From Sphingomonas sp. LR60 (GTDB taxonomy: Bacteria; Pseudomonadota; Alphaproteobacteria; Sphingomonadales; Sphingomonadaceae), in NCBI RefSeq assembly GCF_036855935.1, contig NZ_JASPFK010000001.1:3226501-3290500 (forward strand): a stretch of DNA of 64,000 nucleotides, written 5' to 3'. The notes under the pieces are model-generated. The model saw nothing but the letters and a program-made list of their open reading frames with translations, was not told where the DNA came from and did not search any database. The position numbers and the translations under genes are program-made. Of this stretch, positions 44,943 through 54,018 are shown one piece after another (the first letter of the stretch is position 1; each line of letters starts with the position of its first letter).

Positions 44943-45281
44943 CTACGGCCGCAGCGCGGTGTCGTCGCGATCGTCGAGTTCGTCCTCCCCGACACTGCCG
45001 TCGTCGAACTCGGCCTGAACTTCGTCCTCCGCGACGTCACTATCTTCGGCGTCGACGTCGCCGTCCTGCCGCGCGACCTCGCCATCGGTCATCACCAGTT
45101 CGTCTTCGTCCTCGGCGTCATCGTCGCTGCCGAGATCGGGCTCGAGATCGACGATGATCGTGCCATCGCCCGGTCCGTCACGGGTCGCCTCGAGGATTTC
45201 GGCACGCTGGCTTTCGTCATAGCCGTCCTCGTCGTAGCCGTCGTCGCCAGAGCCCTGACCTTGCACCTGATGCCCGCCCAT
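44943..45281 (-). CDS. Highly acidic small protein of unknown function
   Basis: A 112-residue protein in which Asp and Glu make up about 40 percent, with runs such as GSDDDAEDEDELVMTDGEVA and VAEDEVQAEFDDGSVGEDEL. It should be disordered and strongly negative. The start at 45281 is supported by GGAGGA at normal spacing; a longer frame exists but its first part is basic and unlike the rest. No family recognised. It could bind cations or basic proteins. Codon use matches the neighbours. Confidence 0.65.
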   Translation of the reverse strand: MGGHQVQGQGSGDDGYDEDGYDESQRAEILEATRDGPGDGTIIVDLEPDLGSDDDAEDEDELVMTDGEVARQDGDVDAEDSDVAEDEVQAEFDDGSVGEDELDDRDDTALRP

Positions 45282-45401
45282 GACGCACTTCCTCCATTGT
45301 CCAAGTGGAACGAACGGCAGATGCGCCCACCCGGTTCCGGCGGCTGGCGCCGTGACGCGCGAACGCCTACCTTGGACGTTCAGAATCATGGACGATCAAT
45401 C

Positions 45402-46369
45402 ATGCTCGACACACCTGTCGCCCCCGACACCGCTCAGGTCCCGACGCTTAGCCTCGCCGATCAGGCCCACGATCCCGATGCGTTCGCCGCCGCACTGGGC
45501 GGGTCGTTCGAGCGGTTCGGCTTCGCGATCGTCGCCGACCATGGCGTGCCACAGCCGCTGATCGACCGCGCCTGGGCCGAAACCACCGACCTGTTCGCGC
45601 TGCCCGAAGAAGAGAAGCGCCGCTACCACACCCCGGCGGCGGTGGAGCCCGCGGCTACACCCCGTTCAAGACCGAGATCGCCAAGGACGCACGCCACGTC
45701 GACCTCAAGGAATTCTGGCACGTCGGGCGCGAGCTTCCGCAGGGACACCGCTACGCCGCGGACATGGCGCCCAATATCTGGCCCGAGCGGCCCGAAGGCT
45801 TTCGTGAGACCTTCATCGAGCTGTTCGCCGCCTTCGACCGTGCCGGTGACCAGCTGTTGTCGGCGATCGCCCGGCATCTCGGCCTCGCGCCCGACTGGTT
45901 CGATCCGGCGGTCAAGGACGGCAATTCGGTGCTGCGCCTGCTCCACTATCCACCGATCCCTGTCGATGCAGAGGGGGTCCGTGCCGGCGCGCATGAGGAC
46001 ATCAACCTCATTACCCTGCTGCTGGGTGCCGAGGAGGCAGGGCTCGAACTGCTCGATCGCCAGTCGGGCCGGTGGCTGGCGGTCAAGCCGCCCGAAGGTG
46101 CAATGGTCGTCAACGTCGGCGACATGCTGCAACGGCTGACCAACCACGTCCTGCCCTCGACCACGCACCGCGTCGTCAATCCGCCACCCGAGCGCCGCGG
46201 CCATTCGCGTTACTCGATACCGTTCTTCCTCCACCCCGCGCCCGATTTCCTGATCGAGACGCTGCCGCGGACGATCACCGCCGCGAACCCGAACCGCTAT
46301 CCCGAACCGATCACCGCCAACGGTTATCTGCACCAGCGGCTGGTCGAGATCGGGCTCATCAAGGCATGA
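45402..46369 (+). CDS. 2-oxoglutarate/Fe(II) oxygenase, isopenicillin N synthase-like, frameshifted
   Basis: A soluble non-heme iron oxygenase of about 322 residues. N-terminal DIOX_N-like FGFAIVADHGVPQPLIDRAW; catalytic core with iron ligands in AHEDINLITLLLG (H-x-D) and STTHRVVNPP (distal His), and the 2-oxoglutarate Arg in HSRYSIPFFLHP. The frame breaks near 45644: adding one G to GTGGAG gives VGGARGYTPFKTE, the family sequence. It is translationally coupled (ATGA) to the 80-residue gene after it. The substrate is unknown. Confidence 0.88.
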
Positions 46370-46608
46370 GGGATCTGGCAGGGATCATCAGCGGCGCGAT
46401 CCGGCTCGACACTGACGCCGACGTTTCGGGCATCGTCAGCGGCGACATCACTGTGGCGACGGGCTGTCGCGTCACGATCTCGGGCATGGTGCGCGGCGAT
46501 GTCACCGCCGAGCCCGGCGCAGAGGTGACGATCACTGGCATCGTCAACGGCGCGGTCCATGCCGAGGGCGCAACCGTGCATGTGACGGGGATCGTGACGC
46601 TGCCGTAA
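46366..46608 (+). CDS. Small bactofilin-like repeat protein
   Basis: An 80-residue protein built of short repeats of the type G-x-I/V-x-G-D/A-V/I (ISGAIRLDTDADVSGIVSGD, MVRGDVTAEPGAEVTITGIV), which would form a small right- or left-handed beta-helix like polymer-forming bactofilins or gamma-carbonic-anhydrase coils. It is about half the size of typical bactofilins and lacks their N- and C-terminal tails. Its ATG overlaps the oxygenase stop. Function unknown. Confidence 0.75.
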   Translation: MRDLAGIISGAIRLDTDADVSGIVSGDITVATGCRVTISGMVRGDVTAEPGAEVTITGIVNGAVHAEGATVHVTGIVTLP

Positions 46609-46669
46609 GCGGGCTACCCTTCTGCAGAAGAATATTCCGGCGTGCCGACGTCGGCGGCGGCCCTTCCCA

Positions 46670-46739
46670 CCGTTCGTGCTGAGCTTGCCGAGTCACGTGC
46701 CCTCGGCAGCACGCGCTTCGACAAGCTCAGCACGAACGG
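46670..46739. repeat. Family B palindromic repeat, short copy
   Basis: A 70-base element with arms CCGTTCGTGCTGAGCTTG and CAAGCTCAGCACGAACGG (18 bases, perfect). It lies between the convergent ends of the 80-residue gene and the phosphoribosyltransferase gene and could act as a terminator hairpin, although no T-run follows. Confidence 0.9.
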
Positions 46740-46771
46740 CGCAGCGTGACTAACCGCCGGTCAGACAGAAG

Positions 46772-47290
46772 CTAGGCCGTTCGCTCGGGCACTTCTGCCG
46801 CATCGGCTGCGATCGACGTCGCCGGCGCCAGCGCTTCCCACGGGAACACGAACCAGTCCTTGGTCACCGAGCGGTCGATCGTGCGCGCGGCAAGGTCGAC
46901 CTTCGCCGCTGAGCCGCGATTGTCGATCAGCGTCGCGAAGCGCATCGATCCGGCGGGCGCGCCTGCCTGCTCGAGCAAGCCGCGCAGCTGCGCGATCGTG
47001 CGCCCTGAGTCGTTGATGTCGTCGATGAACAGCAATTTCTGGCCCTCACGGGTCAGCGTCGCCAGCCGTTCGATCGCGGTCGCGGAAAGCGTCGCGTCCT
47101 GCGCGGAATAATCGACCGACTGCATCGGCAGGCCGGCCGCGTGGCTCAGGTACACCGCGGGAACCAGCCCGCCGCGCCCTATGCCCACCAGCAGGTCGGG
47201 GCGCCAGGCGGTATCACGCGCGATCTTCGCGGCGAGCGTCCGGACATCGGCAATCAAATCGGCATGGGTGACGGCGGTAAGGATCGGCAT
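46772..47290 (-). CDS. Phosphoribosyltransferase (xanthine/hypoxanthine type)
   Basis: A 172-residue type I PRTase. The PRPP-binding loop is LLFIDDINDSGRTI, with an upstream LLVGIGRGGLVPAVYLS and a C-terminal KDWFVFPWE typical of the hypoxanthine/xanthine-guanine PRTase-like branch used in purine salvage. The exact base is not set by sequence. ATG 47290 is chosen over a GTG one codon earlier. Confidence 0.88.
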   Translation of the reverse strand: MPILTAVTHADLIADVRTLAAKIARDTAWRPDLLVGIGRGGLVPAVYLSHAAGLPMQSVDYSAQDATLSATAIERLATLTREGQKLLFIDDINDSGRTIAQLRGLLEQAGAPAGSMRFATLIDNRGSAAKVDLAARTIDRSVTKDWFVFPWEALAPATSIAADAAEVPERTA

Positions 47291-47336
47291 CACGATCCTC
47301 TACACGACCGCCACCGCCATGCCATAGCCCGTGCGG

Positions 47337-48500
47337 CTATTTTCCGTCGAAGCCCGACGGCGCAGGCGACACCGTCACCGCCTCGCCGCCCCGGACCTCC
47401 TGCACCTCCAGCGCGCGCTCGGCGACATTGTCGCGTCCGAAGCGGAACGCGCCGTCGATCCCCGCAAACCCGTCGGCATCGCGCAGGCGGTTTTCGGGGA
47501 AAGGCGACCCCGGACGCCACTCGCGCGCGATCCGCACGACCAGCAGCACCGAATCATACCCGAGGCTCGACAGCCGGTACGGCGCGGCGTTGAAGCGCGC
47601 GCGATAGTTACGCGCATATTGGCGATACAGCGTGTCCGGCACGCTCGCGAACCATGCCCCGTTCAGCACCGCGGACGATCGCGCCGCGCCATCCGAATTC
47701 CACAATTCGGTCCCCAGGATCTGCGTCGACGGGCTGTTGCGCCGGATCAGCGGCACCGCCGCGGTCGCGGTCGCCGCACTGTCGGCGATCAGCACCGCGC
47801 CGAATGGCGCATCCTTGGCCATGCGCTGCACCGCGCTGCCCAGCGCACCGCTGCCGCGATCATAGGTCTGGAGCGACACGACGCGCCCGCCGGCCTGCTC
47901 GACCGCGCGCAGGAACGCGGTCGACGCGCGGCTACCGTACAGCGCATTGGGAACGATCCCGCCGAAATTGTCGATGCCTCGCCCGCGGGCATATGCCACC
48001 ACGCGCTCGATCGCCTGCGCGGGTGCATAGCCGAGCACATAGGCGCCATTCCCCGCCACGCCGGTATCGTTCGAGAACGACAGCACCGGCACCTTCGCGG
48101 CACGCGCGATCGGCGCAACCGCGCGGACGTCTTCGGCGAGCAGCGGCCCGAGGATCAGTTGCGCGCCTTCGCGGATCGCGCGGCTTGCCGCAGCTCCCGC
48201 GCCGGTCGCCGTGTCGTAGCTGGTGATCCGCACCTGCTGGTTGCGCGTGTCGAGTAACGCCAGCTGCGTGGCATTGGCGAGGCTCCGCCCCACCCCGCCA
48301 TTGCTGCCGGTCAGCGGCACCAGCAAGGCGACGCGATTGCGCGCGGCGTCTTGCGGCAGCCCGGTCACCACCTCGGGCGCAGTTTCGCGCGGCGGCGGCG
48401 CGGGCTGCGCGGTCGGCGCCTGCTGCACGGGTCCACGCGGCACCACCGTCGAACAGGCCGCCAGCAACAGCGCCCCCGCGACCGTGATGACGCGCGACAT
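47337..48500 (-). CDS. LpoA-like lipoprotein, penicillin-binding-protein activator
   Basis: A 387-residue lipoprotein with leader SRVITVAGALLLAAC (lipobox LAAC), a Pro/Ala-rich linker, and a periplasmic-binding-fold domain of the LpoA/YraM type (VALLVPLTGSNGGVGRSLANA; GPLLAEDVRAVAPIARAAKV; LGYDSVLLVVRIAREW). LpoA activates PBP1a in peptidoglycan synthesis. The alternative start at 48539 would overlap the rsmI start on the other strand; 48500 gives a compact lipoprotein leader. Divergent from rsmI, as in the usual yraM-rsmI arrangement. Confidence 0.87.
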   Translation of the reverse strand: MSRVITVAGALLLAACSTVVPRGPVQQAPTAQPAPPPRETAPEVVTGLPQDAARNRVALLVPLTGSNGGVGRSLANATQLALLDTRNQQVRITSYDTATGAGAAASRAIREGAQLILGPLLAEDVRAVAPIARAAKVPVLSFSNDTGVAGNGAYVLGYAPAQAIERVVAYARGRGIDNFGGIVPNALYGSRASTAFLRAVEQAGGRVVSLQTYDRGSGALGSAVQRMAKDAPFGAVLIADSAATATAAVPLIRRNSPSTQILGTELWNSDGAARSSAVLNGAWFASVPDTLYRQYARNYRARFNAAPYRLSSLGYDSVLLVVRIAREWRPGSPFPENRLRDADGFAGIDGAFRFGRDNVAERALEVQEVRGGEAVTVSPAPSGFDGK

Positions 48501-48537
48501 TGCGCTCGACCATTGCGAACGCCCGATCGCCTCTGCC

Positions 48538-49391
48538 ATGACTACTCCCGTGAACCCGTTGAACCCCGGCCTGTACATCGTCGCCACCCCGATCGGCAAT
48601 CTCGGCGATCTCTCCCCCGCGCGGCCGAGGTGCTCGCGGGCGCTGACGTGATTGCCGTGGAGGATACGCGCGTCACCGCCGGATTGCTCCGCCACATCGG
48701 TACCAAACGCCCGATGACCCCCTATCACGACCATAATGCCGAGCATGTCCGTCCCCAATTGATCGCGCGGATGGCCAGCGAGGTGGTGGCGTTGGTCTCG
48801 GATGCCGGCACGCCGCTGATCTCCGACCCCGGCTACAAACTGGTTCGCGATGCACGCGCGGCCGGGCATCACGTCGTCACCATCCCCGGCCCATGCGCCG
48901 CGATCGCCGCGCTGACGCTCGCGGGGCTGCCGACCGATCGTTTCTTCTTCCTCGGCTTCCTGCCGTCGAAGGAACAGGCGCGCGCCACCGCGATCGCCGA
49001 GGTTGCGGCGATCCGCGCGACGTTGGTGATCTACGAATCCGGCCCGCGGCTGTCGGCCTGCCTTACCGCGCTCGCCGCCGGTCTCGGCGACCGCGAAGCG
49101 GCGGTGACGCGCGAGATCACCAAGAAGTTCGAGGAGGCGGTCACCGGCACGCTGTCGACGCTCGCTGCGCGCTATGCGGATACGCCGCCCAAGGGCGAGA
49201 TCGTCATCGTCGTCGCCCCGCCCGAGCCGCCGGCCCCCGCTGCGATCGAGGATGCCGATGCCGCGCTCGCCGAGGCGCTCACCCGCCTCTCCGCCTCCAA
49301 GGCCGCGGGTGAAGTCGCCAAGGCCTTCGGCGTCGACCGCAAGGCACTCTACGCCCGCGCGCTGGAGATGAAGGGCGAAATGGACGCGTAA
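48538..49391 (+). CDS. rsmI: 16S rRNA (cytidine1402-2'-O)-methyltransferase RsmI, frameshifted
   Basis: This enzyme 2'-O-methylates C1402 of 16S rRNA with SAM. Start LYIVATPIGNLGDLSPRAAEVL (as restored), VIAVEDTRVTAGLLRHIG, ALVSDAGTPLISDPGYKLVR, TIPGPCAAIAALTLAGLPTD and FLGFLPSK are family motifs. The frame breaks in a five-C run at 48614-48618; one more C gives an intact protein of about 284 residues. Such an important rRNA enzyme is unlikely to be a pseudogene. In most proteobacteria yraN follows directly; here 4.1 kb intervenes. Confidence 0.93.
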
Positions 49392-49483
49392 ACCCATGTC
49401 GGAGCGCACCATCAGCGTGGTTGCGACAGGGAAAGCAACGCCGTACGACAGCGCCTAATACCAATATCATACCGGAGAACGAC

Positions 49484-51396
49484 ATGACCCGCTGCATCGG
49501 CCTGCCCCTGCTCGCCGCCACGCTCCTGTCGTCCACCCCGGTCGCGGCCCAGCTCGCGACCCGCCCGGCGATCTTCCCCGCGCCGGCCGAGCTGACGCTC
49601 GGCACCGACACGATGACGCTGGGTCGACGCGTCACGCTGATCGCCGCGGCCGGCACCGATGCCGCCACCGTCGTGCTCGCCGGGCAGATCCTGCGCACCG
49701 CCGGTGTCGAGACGATTACCGCCGCACGCCGCGCCGAGCGCGCGCCGACGCAGCCGCAGATCGTCCTGGGCCTCGCGGACACGGCGATCATCCGGACCGC
49801 GCTCGCGGGCACCACGCCCGACGCTGCGCCCGAAGGCTATACGCTCACGATCACCCCCGCGACGAACACGATCACGCTCGCCGGCCATGACGCTGACGGC
49901 CTGTTCCACGCGGTCCAAACGCTTCGCCAGCTCATTCAGCGCTCCACGCTCCCCGCGCTGGTGATCCGCGACCATCCCGCGATGCCGGTGCGCGGAACGA
50001 TCGAGGGCTTCTACGGCAAGCCATGGACGATGGCCGAGCGCACCCGCCACCTCGACTTCCTCGCGACGGTCAAGGCCAACACTTACGTCTACAGCCCGAA
50101 GGACGATCCCTATGCGCGCGACCGCTGGCGCGAAGCCTATCCCGCCGAGACGCTGACCCAGCTCGGCACGCTGGCGGCGGCAGCGACGCGCAACCATGTC
50201 GACTTCGTCTATGCGATCTCGCCGGGGCCGAGCATCTGCTTCTCCGCCCCCGCCGATCTTCAGGCGCTGCGCACCAAGTTCGATGCGCTGCGCGCGATCG
50301 GCATTCATCGCTTCTACGTCGCGCTCGACGACATCGAATATAAGAAGTGGAATTGCGACGCCGATCAGGCCGCCTTCGGCCCCTCGAGTGCGGCCGCGGC
50401 GGGCGAGGCGCAGGCGCGCTTGCTCAACGCGGTCCAGGCGGACCTGACGCGCCGCGATCCCAAGGCGCCGCCGCTCATCATGGTGCCGACCGAATATTAC
50501 GACGCCAAGGATTCGCCGTACAAGGCGGCGCTACGCGACGATCTCGATCCGAAGGTGGTGGTGCAATGGACCGGCACCGATGTCGTGCCGCCCGCGATCT
50601 CGGTGCCCGACGCCAAGGCCGCCACCAAGGCATTCGGGCGCAAGACGCTGTTGTGGGATAATTATCCCGTCAATGACTATGCGCAGACCACCGGCCGGCT
50701 CCTGATGGCGCCTTATGCACGCCGCGAGGCCGGACTGGCGGGCGAGTTGACCGGCATCCTGTCGAACCCGATGAACCAGGAGGCACCGAGCCGCGCCGCG
50801 GTCACCGGCGTGCTGGCGTTCGCGTGGAACGACAAGGATTATGACGCTGAGCGGACATGGCACTGGTTGGCGCGCGAGCTGGCCGGCGGTGACGCACAGG
50901 CGACCGCAGCGTTGCTGACCTTCTTCGACACCCAGCACATGGCCCCCACCTTCGGCAGCCAGCCGTGGCAGGAACAGGCCCTCGCCTCCACGCACTGCTC
51001 ACCCGCGTCCGCGAGGCGCTGGCCGACGGCGATGCGGAAGTACGCGCGCAGGCGATCGCCGACCTGACCCGCGCCGCCGACGATCTTGCCGCCGCCCCCG
51101 ACACGATCCGCGCCGGGGTGGCGGACGCGTCGTTCACCGATCAGTCGCGCCCCTGGCTCGACGCGCTGGCGCTATGGGGCCGCGCGCTGCAACAGACCGC
51201 CGCCGGCCTCGCCGCCGCCGACGCGAGCAGCCCCGCCGCATCACGCTACTTCACCGACGCGCAACGGCTCGCGAGCGAGGCGGCGGCGGTCAAGACCATC
51301 CCCGGCGCCACCCGCTTCGACGGCACGATCCACATCGCCGACGGCGTTCTCGACCGCTTCGTCGCGGATGCGCCGGGGTTGATCGCCCGACCGTAA
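49484..51396 (+). CDS. Secreted GH84 beta-N-acetylglucosaminidase, frameshifted
   Basis: A glycosidase of about 637 residues with a Sec signal (LPLLAATLLSSTPVAAQ). Domains: a GH20b/GH84 N-terminal domain (to about 160), the GH84 barrel starting RGTIEGFYGKPWTMAER, with the catalytic Asp pair in FYVALDDIEY, TEYYDAKDSPYKA, WTGTDVVPPAIS and LLWDNYPVNDY, then a helical C-terminal domain. It releases terminal GlcNAc by substrate-assisted catalysis. The frame breaks at 50979-50981; adding one C gives QEQAPRLHALLTRV. GGAG lies just before the ATG. Inserted between rsmI and the TonB receptor gene. Confidence 0.9.
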
Positions 51397-51404
51397 AAAC
51401 ATGA

Positions 51405-51430
51405 ATTATTATTGCGACTCGTTATCAATA
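51405..51430. promoter_or_regulatory. Possible Fur-type iron box before the TonB receptor gene
   Basis: An AT-rich patch in a GC-rich background contains ATTGCGACTCGTTATCAAT (51411-51429), imperfectly palindromic and like Fur boxes before siderophore receptors. It starts about 45-65 bases before the ATG at 51473. Iron control is inferred. Confidence 0.5.
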
Positions 51431-51472
51431 TCACTACCGGCACCTTTCAACGACAATGAAGGGGCCATTACT

Positions 51473-53536
51473 ATGTTCGCCGATCTCGCATTTGCCGGGC
51501 TTTTGATGGCCGTTGCGCCCGACGCGGCCGCGCCGGCTGACGAATCGGGCGTTCCAACGGAAACCAACCGGACCACAGGGGACATTCTGGTCGAGGGACG
51601 TCGCGACGAAGCCATTGCCGCCACGAAGACCACCACGCCGCTGATTCAGGTGCCGCAACCGATCACCATCGTCACCGACGACGTGTTCCTGGCGCAAGGC
51701 GCGATCAACGTCTCCGATACCGTACGTTACGCGGCGGGCGTCAATTCGGACGCTTATGGTCGCGAGACGCGCTCGGACGGCTTCACGATCCGTGGCCTCG
51801 ACGCCTTGCAGTTCCGCGACGGCATGCGCGACGTCTTCAGCTATTGGGCGACGATCCCCGCCGATCCGTACAACTTCTCCCGCGTAGAGGTGGTCCGCGG
51901 CCCGGCATCGGTCTTGTTCGGACAGGGATCGCTGGGCGGCCTGGTCAATCTTGTGTCGAAGATGCCACTGTTCGAGAACGGCGCCGATGTCGCGCTGGTC
52001 GCGGGCAACTACAACCGCAAGGAAGTGCTCGCCGACCTCAACGGCGTGCTCGGCAGCGACCTGGGCTTTCGGCTGGTCGCGCGCGCCCGCGATGCCGACA
52101 CCTATATCGCCGATACCCCCGACAACCGCGTGATGCTGGCACCGTCCGTCACTTGGCGACCGGGCTCGCGGACGGCCGTCACGTTGATGGGCCTGTACCA
52201 GAAGGACGATGGCGGCTCGACCACCAACTTCCTGCCGATCGTCGGCACGTTCCTCGTCAATCCCGGCAATCCACCGCTCGACCGCTACCTGTTCGTCGGC
52301 AAGCCGGGGTGGGACCGGTTCGGCGGCCGGCTGCTGCAGGGCGGCGGGTCGATTACGCACCGCTTCGGTGACGACGTCACGCTCAGCCTGAAGGCGCGGT
52401 ACATCGACAGCAACCTGCAATATAACACGCATTATACCGACAGTTACTCGAACCCGCGCGATCCCTATACCGCCGGCAGCAACGGACGGCGGATCGGGCT
52501 GTACGCATTTGGGCTGAATGCGCGGATGAATGTCTTCTCGACCGACGACAACCTGCGTATTCGCTTCAACACCGGGGTGGCGGTCGAGCATGTGCTGCTG
52601 GCGGGCATCGACTACAGCTGGAACGCCGTGAAGAAGCAGGGCGGATATGGCTTTCAGGAGGTCGACCTCTACAATCTCGATCGCACCGCGATCCTGACGC
52701 CCGAGCCGACCGGCGCGTTCGACCGGGAAGCGCAGAAGCAGCTCGGCATCTATGTGCAGGACCAGATCCGCTTCTGGGATCGCGTCTCGGTGGTCCTGGG
52801 CGCCCGCCGGGACCGGGTGACGACCACCGGCACGCCCGATCGCGTCGATAGCGCCACCACCTTCCGCTTCGGGATCATTGGAGAGATCGCAGCCGGCGTG
52901 TCGCCGTTCTTCAGCTATACCGAAAGCTTCCTGCCGATCGCGGGCACCGTCACCGACGGCACGCCGTTCCGGCCGCAGATGGGCCACCAGTTCGAAACAG
53001 GGTTCAAATGGCAGCCCGATCGCGCGACGCTCGTCACAGTCACGGGCTTCAGCATCAAGGACACCAATCGTCCGATCGCCGATCCGATCAATCCGATGGG
53101 CCGCATCCAGGCCGGCGAAGTCACCAGCAAGGGCGTCGAACTGGAAGCGACGCGCACCCTTCCGGGCGATTACGATCTGTCGCTGTCATACGGCTTCAAC
53201 GACGTGTCGGGAGGCGGTTTGACCGATTTCAGTTCGCGACACATCGCCTCGGCCTGGGCCACAAAGACCTTCGTGCAAGGTGCGAGGACGCTGCGGCTGG
53301 GTGCGGGCGTCCGATATCTGGGACGGCAGGTGTCGAGCAACGACGTCTGGACGATCGTCACGCCTGGCCGAACGATGGCCGACGCGCTTGTCGAGATCAG
53401 CGAGGGCCGCTGGCGCCTGACGGTCAACGCCACCAACCTGTTCGACAATCGCACCTATGCGAGCTGCCTCGCGCGCGGCGATTGCTTCATGACCGCGCCG
53501 CGGAACGTCATGGCCTCGGTTGGCTACCACTTCTGA
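51473..53536 (+). CDS. TonB-dependent siderophore receptor
   Basis: A 687-residue outer-membrane receptor: leader MFADLAFAGLLMAVAP, a plug domain with VPQPITIVTDDVF, TIRGLDALQFRDGMRD and RVEVVRGPASVLFGQGSLGG, then a 22-strand barrel ending in VMASVGYHF, whose final aromatic is the usual BamA signal. The plug signature is of the FhuA/FhuE ferric-hydroxamate branch. ATG 51473 with AAGGGG upstream is the start; an earlier in-frame ATG at 51401 lies inside the candidate Fur box. A classical TonB box is not obvious. It takes up a ferric siderophore, or possibly another ligand given the GH84 neighbour. Confidence 0.92.
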   Translation: MFADLAFAGLLMAVAPDAAAPADESGVPTETNRTTGDILVEGRRDEAIAATKTTTPLIQVPQPITIVTDDVFLAQGAINVSDTVRYAAGVNSDAYGRETRSDGFTIRGLDALQFRDGMRDVFSYWATIPADPYNFSRVEVVRGPASVLFGQGSLGGLVNLVSKMPLFENGADVALVAGNYNRKEVLADLNGVLGSDLGFRLVARARDADTYIADTPDNRVMLAPSVTWRPGSRTAVTLMGLYQKDDGGSTTNFLPIVGTFLVNPGNPPLDRYLFVGKPGWDRFGGRLLQGGGSITHRFGDDVTLSLKARYIDSNLQYNTHYTDSYSNPRDPYTAGSNGRRIGLYAFGLNARMNVFSTDDNLRIRFNTGVAVEHVLLAGIDYSWNAVKKQGGYGFQEVDLYNLDRTAILTPEPTGAFDREAQKQLGIYVQDQIRFWDRVSVVLGARRDRVTTTGTPDRVDSATTFRFGIIGEIAAGVSPFFSYTESFLPIAGTVTDGTPFRPQMGHQFETGFKWQPDRATLVTVTGFSIKDTNRPIADPINPMGRIQAGEVTSKGVELEATRTLPGDYDLSLSYGFNDVSGGGLTDFSSRHIASAWATKTFVQGARTLRLGAGVRYLGRQVSSNDVWTIVTPGRTMADALVEISEGRWRLTVNATNLFDNRTYASCLARGDCFMTAPRNVMASVGYHF

Positions 53537-53606
53537 CGCGAGGAAAGCCGACGTGCCGGTCCTGCTGGGTTGCGGCGCGCCGGTTGCCACGCCATCGTCG
53601 TGCATC

Positions 53607-53987
53607 ATGCGCCCACCCCGCCCCCGCTCCACCGCCACCCGCCGCGTCGCGGAGGAAAGCGGGCGGCGCGGCGAGCGGCTCGCGGCGTGGTGGCTGCGGC
53701 TGAAGGGCTGGCAGATCCTCGACCGCCGCGTTCGCACTCCCGCCGGCGAGGTCGATCTCGTCGCCAAACGCGGCGCGCTGATCGCTTTCGTCGAGGTGAA
53801 GTCGCGCCGCACCCCCGCCGAGCTCGATCACGCGATCGACCAGCGCCGCCTCGCCCGCGTCGCCGCCGCCGCGGAGGTGTTGATGCCGCGCTACGCCACG
53901 GCGGGCGAGGACATTCGCGTCGACGTGATCCTGCTCGCCCCCGGCACGCGCCCGCGCCATCTCGAGAATGCGTGGATCGGCTACTGA
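53607..53987 (+). CDS. yraN: YraN/UPF0102 family protein
   Basis: A 126-residue protein with an endonuclease-like fold: GRRGERLAAWWLRLKGWQIL, then DRRVRTPAGEVDLVAKR and LIAFVEVKSRR (the D...E-V-K motif of restriction-like nucleases). Function is unproven. It normally follows rsmI. The ATG at 53607 matches family length; longer frames run into the receptor gene. gshB follows 31 bases later. Confidence 0.88.
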   Translation: MRPPRPRSTATRRVAEESGRRGERLAAWWLRLKGWQILDRRVRTPAGEVDLVAKRGALIAFVEVKSRRTPAELDHAIDQRRLARVAAAAEVLMPRYATAGEDIRVDVILLAPGTRPRHLENAWIGY

Positions 53988-54018
53988 CAGCCGCCGCCGC
54001 CCGCCCTACATCCGCGCC

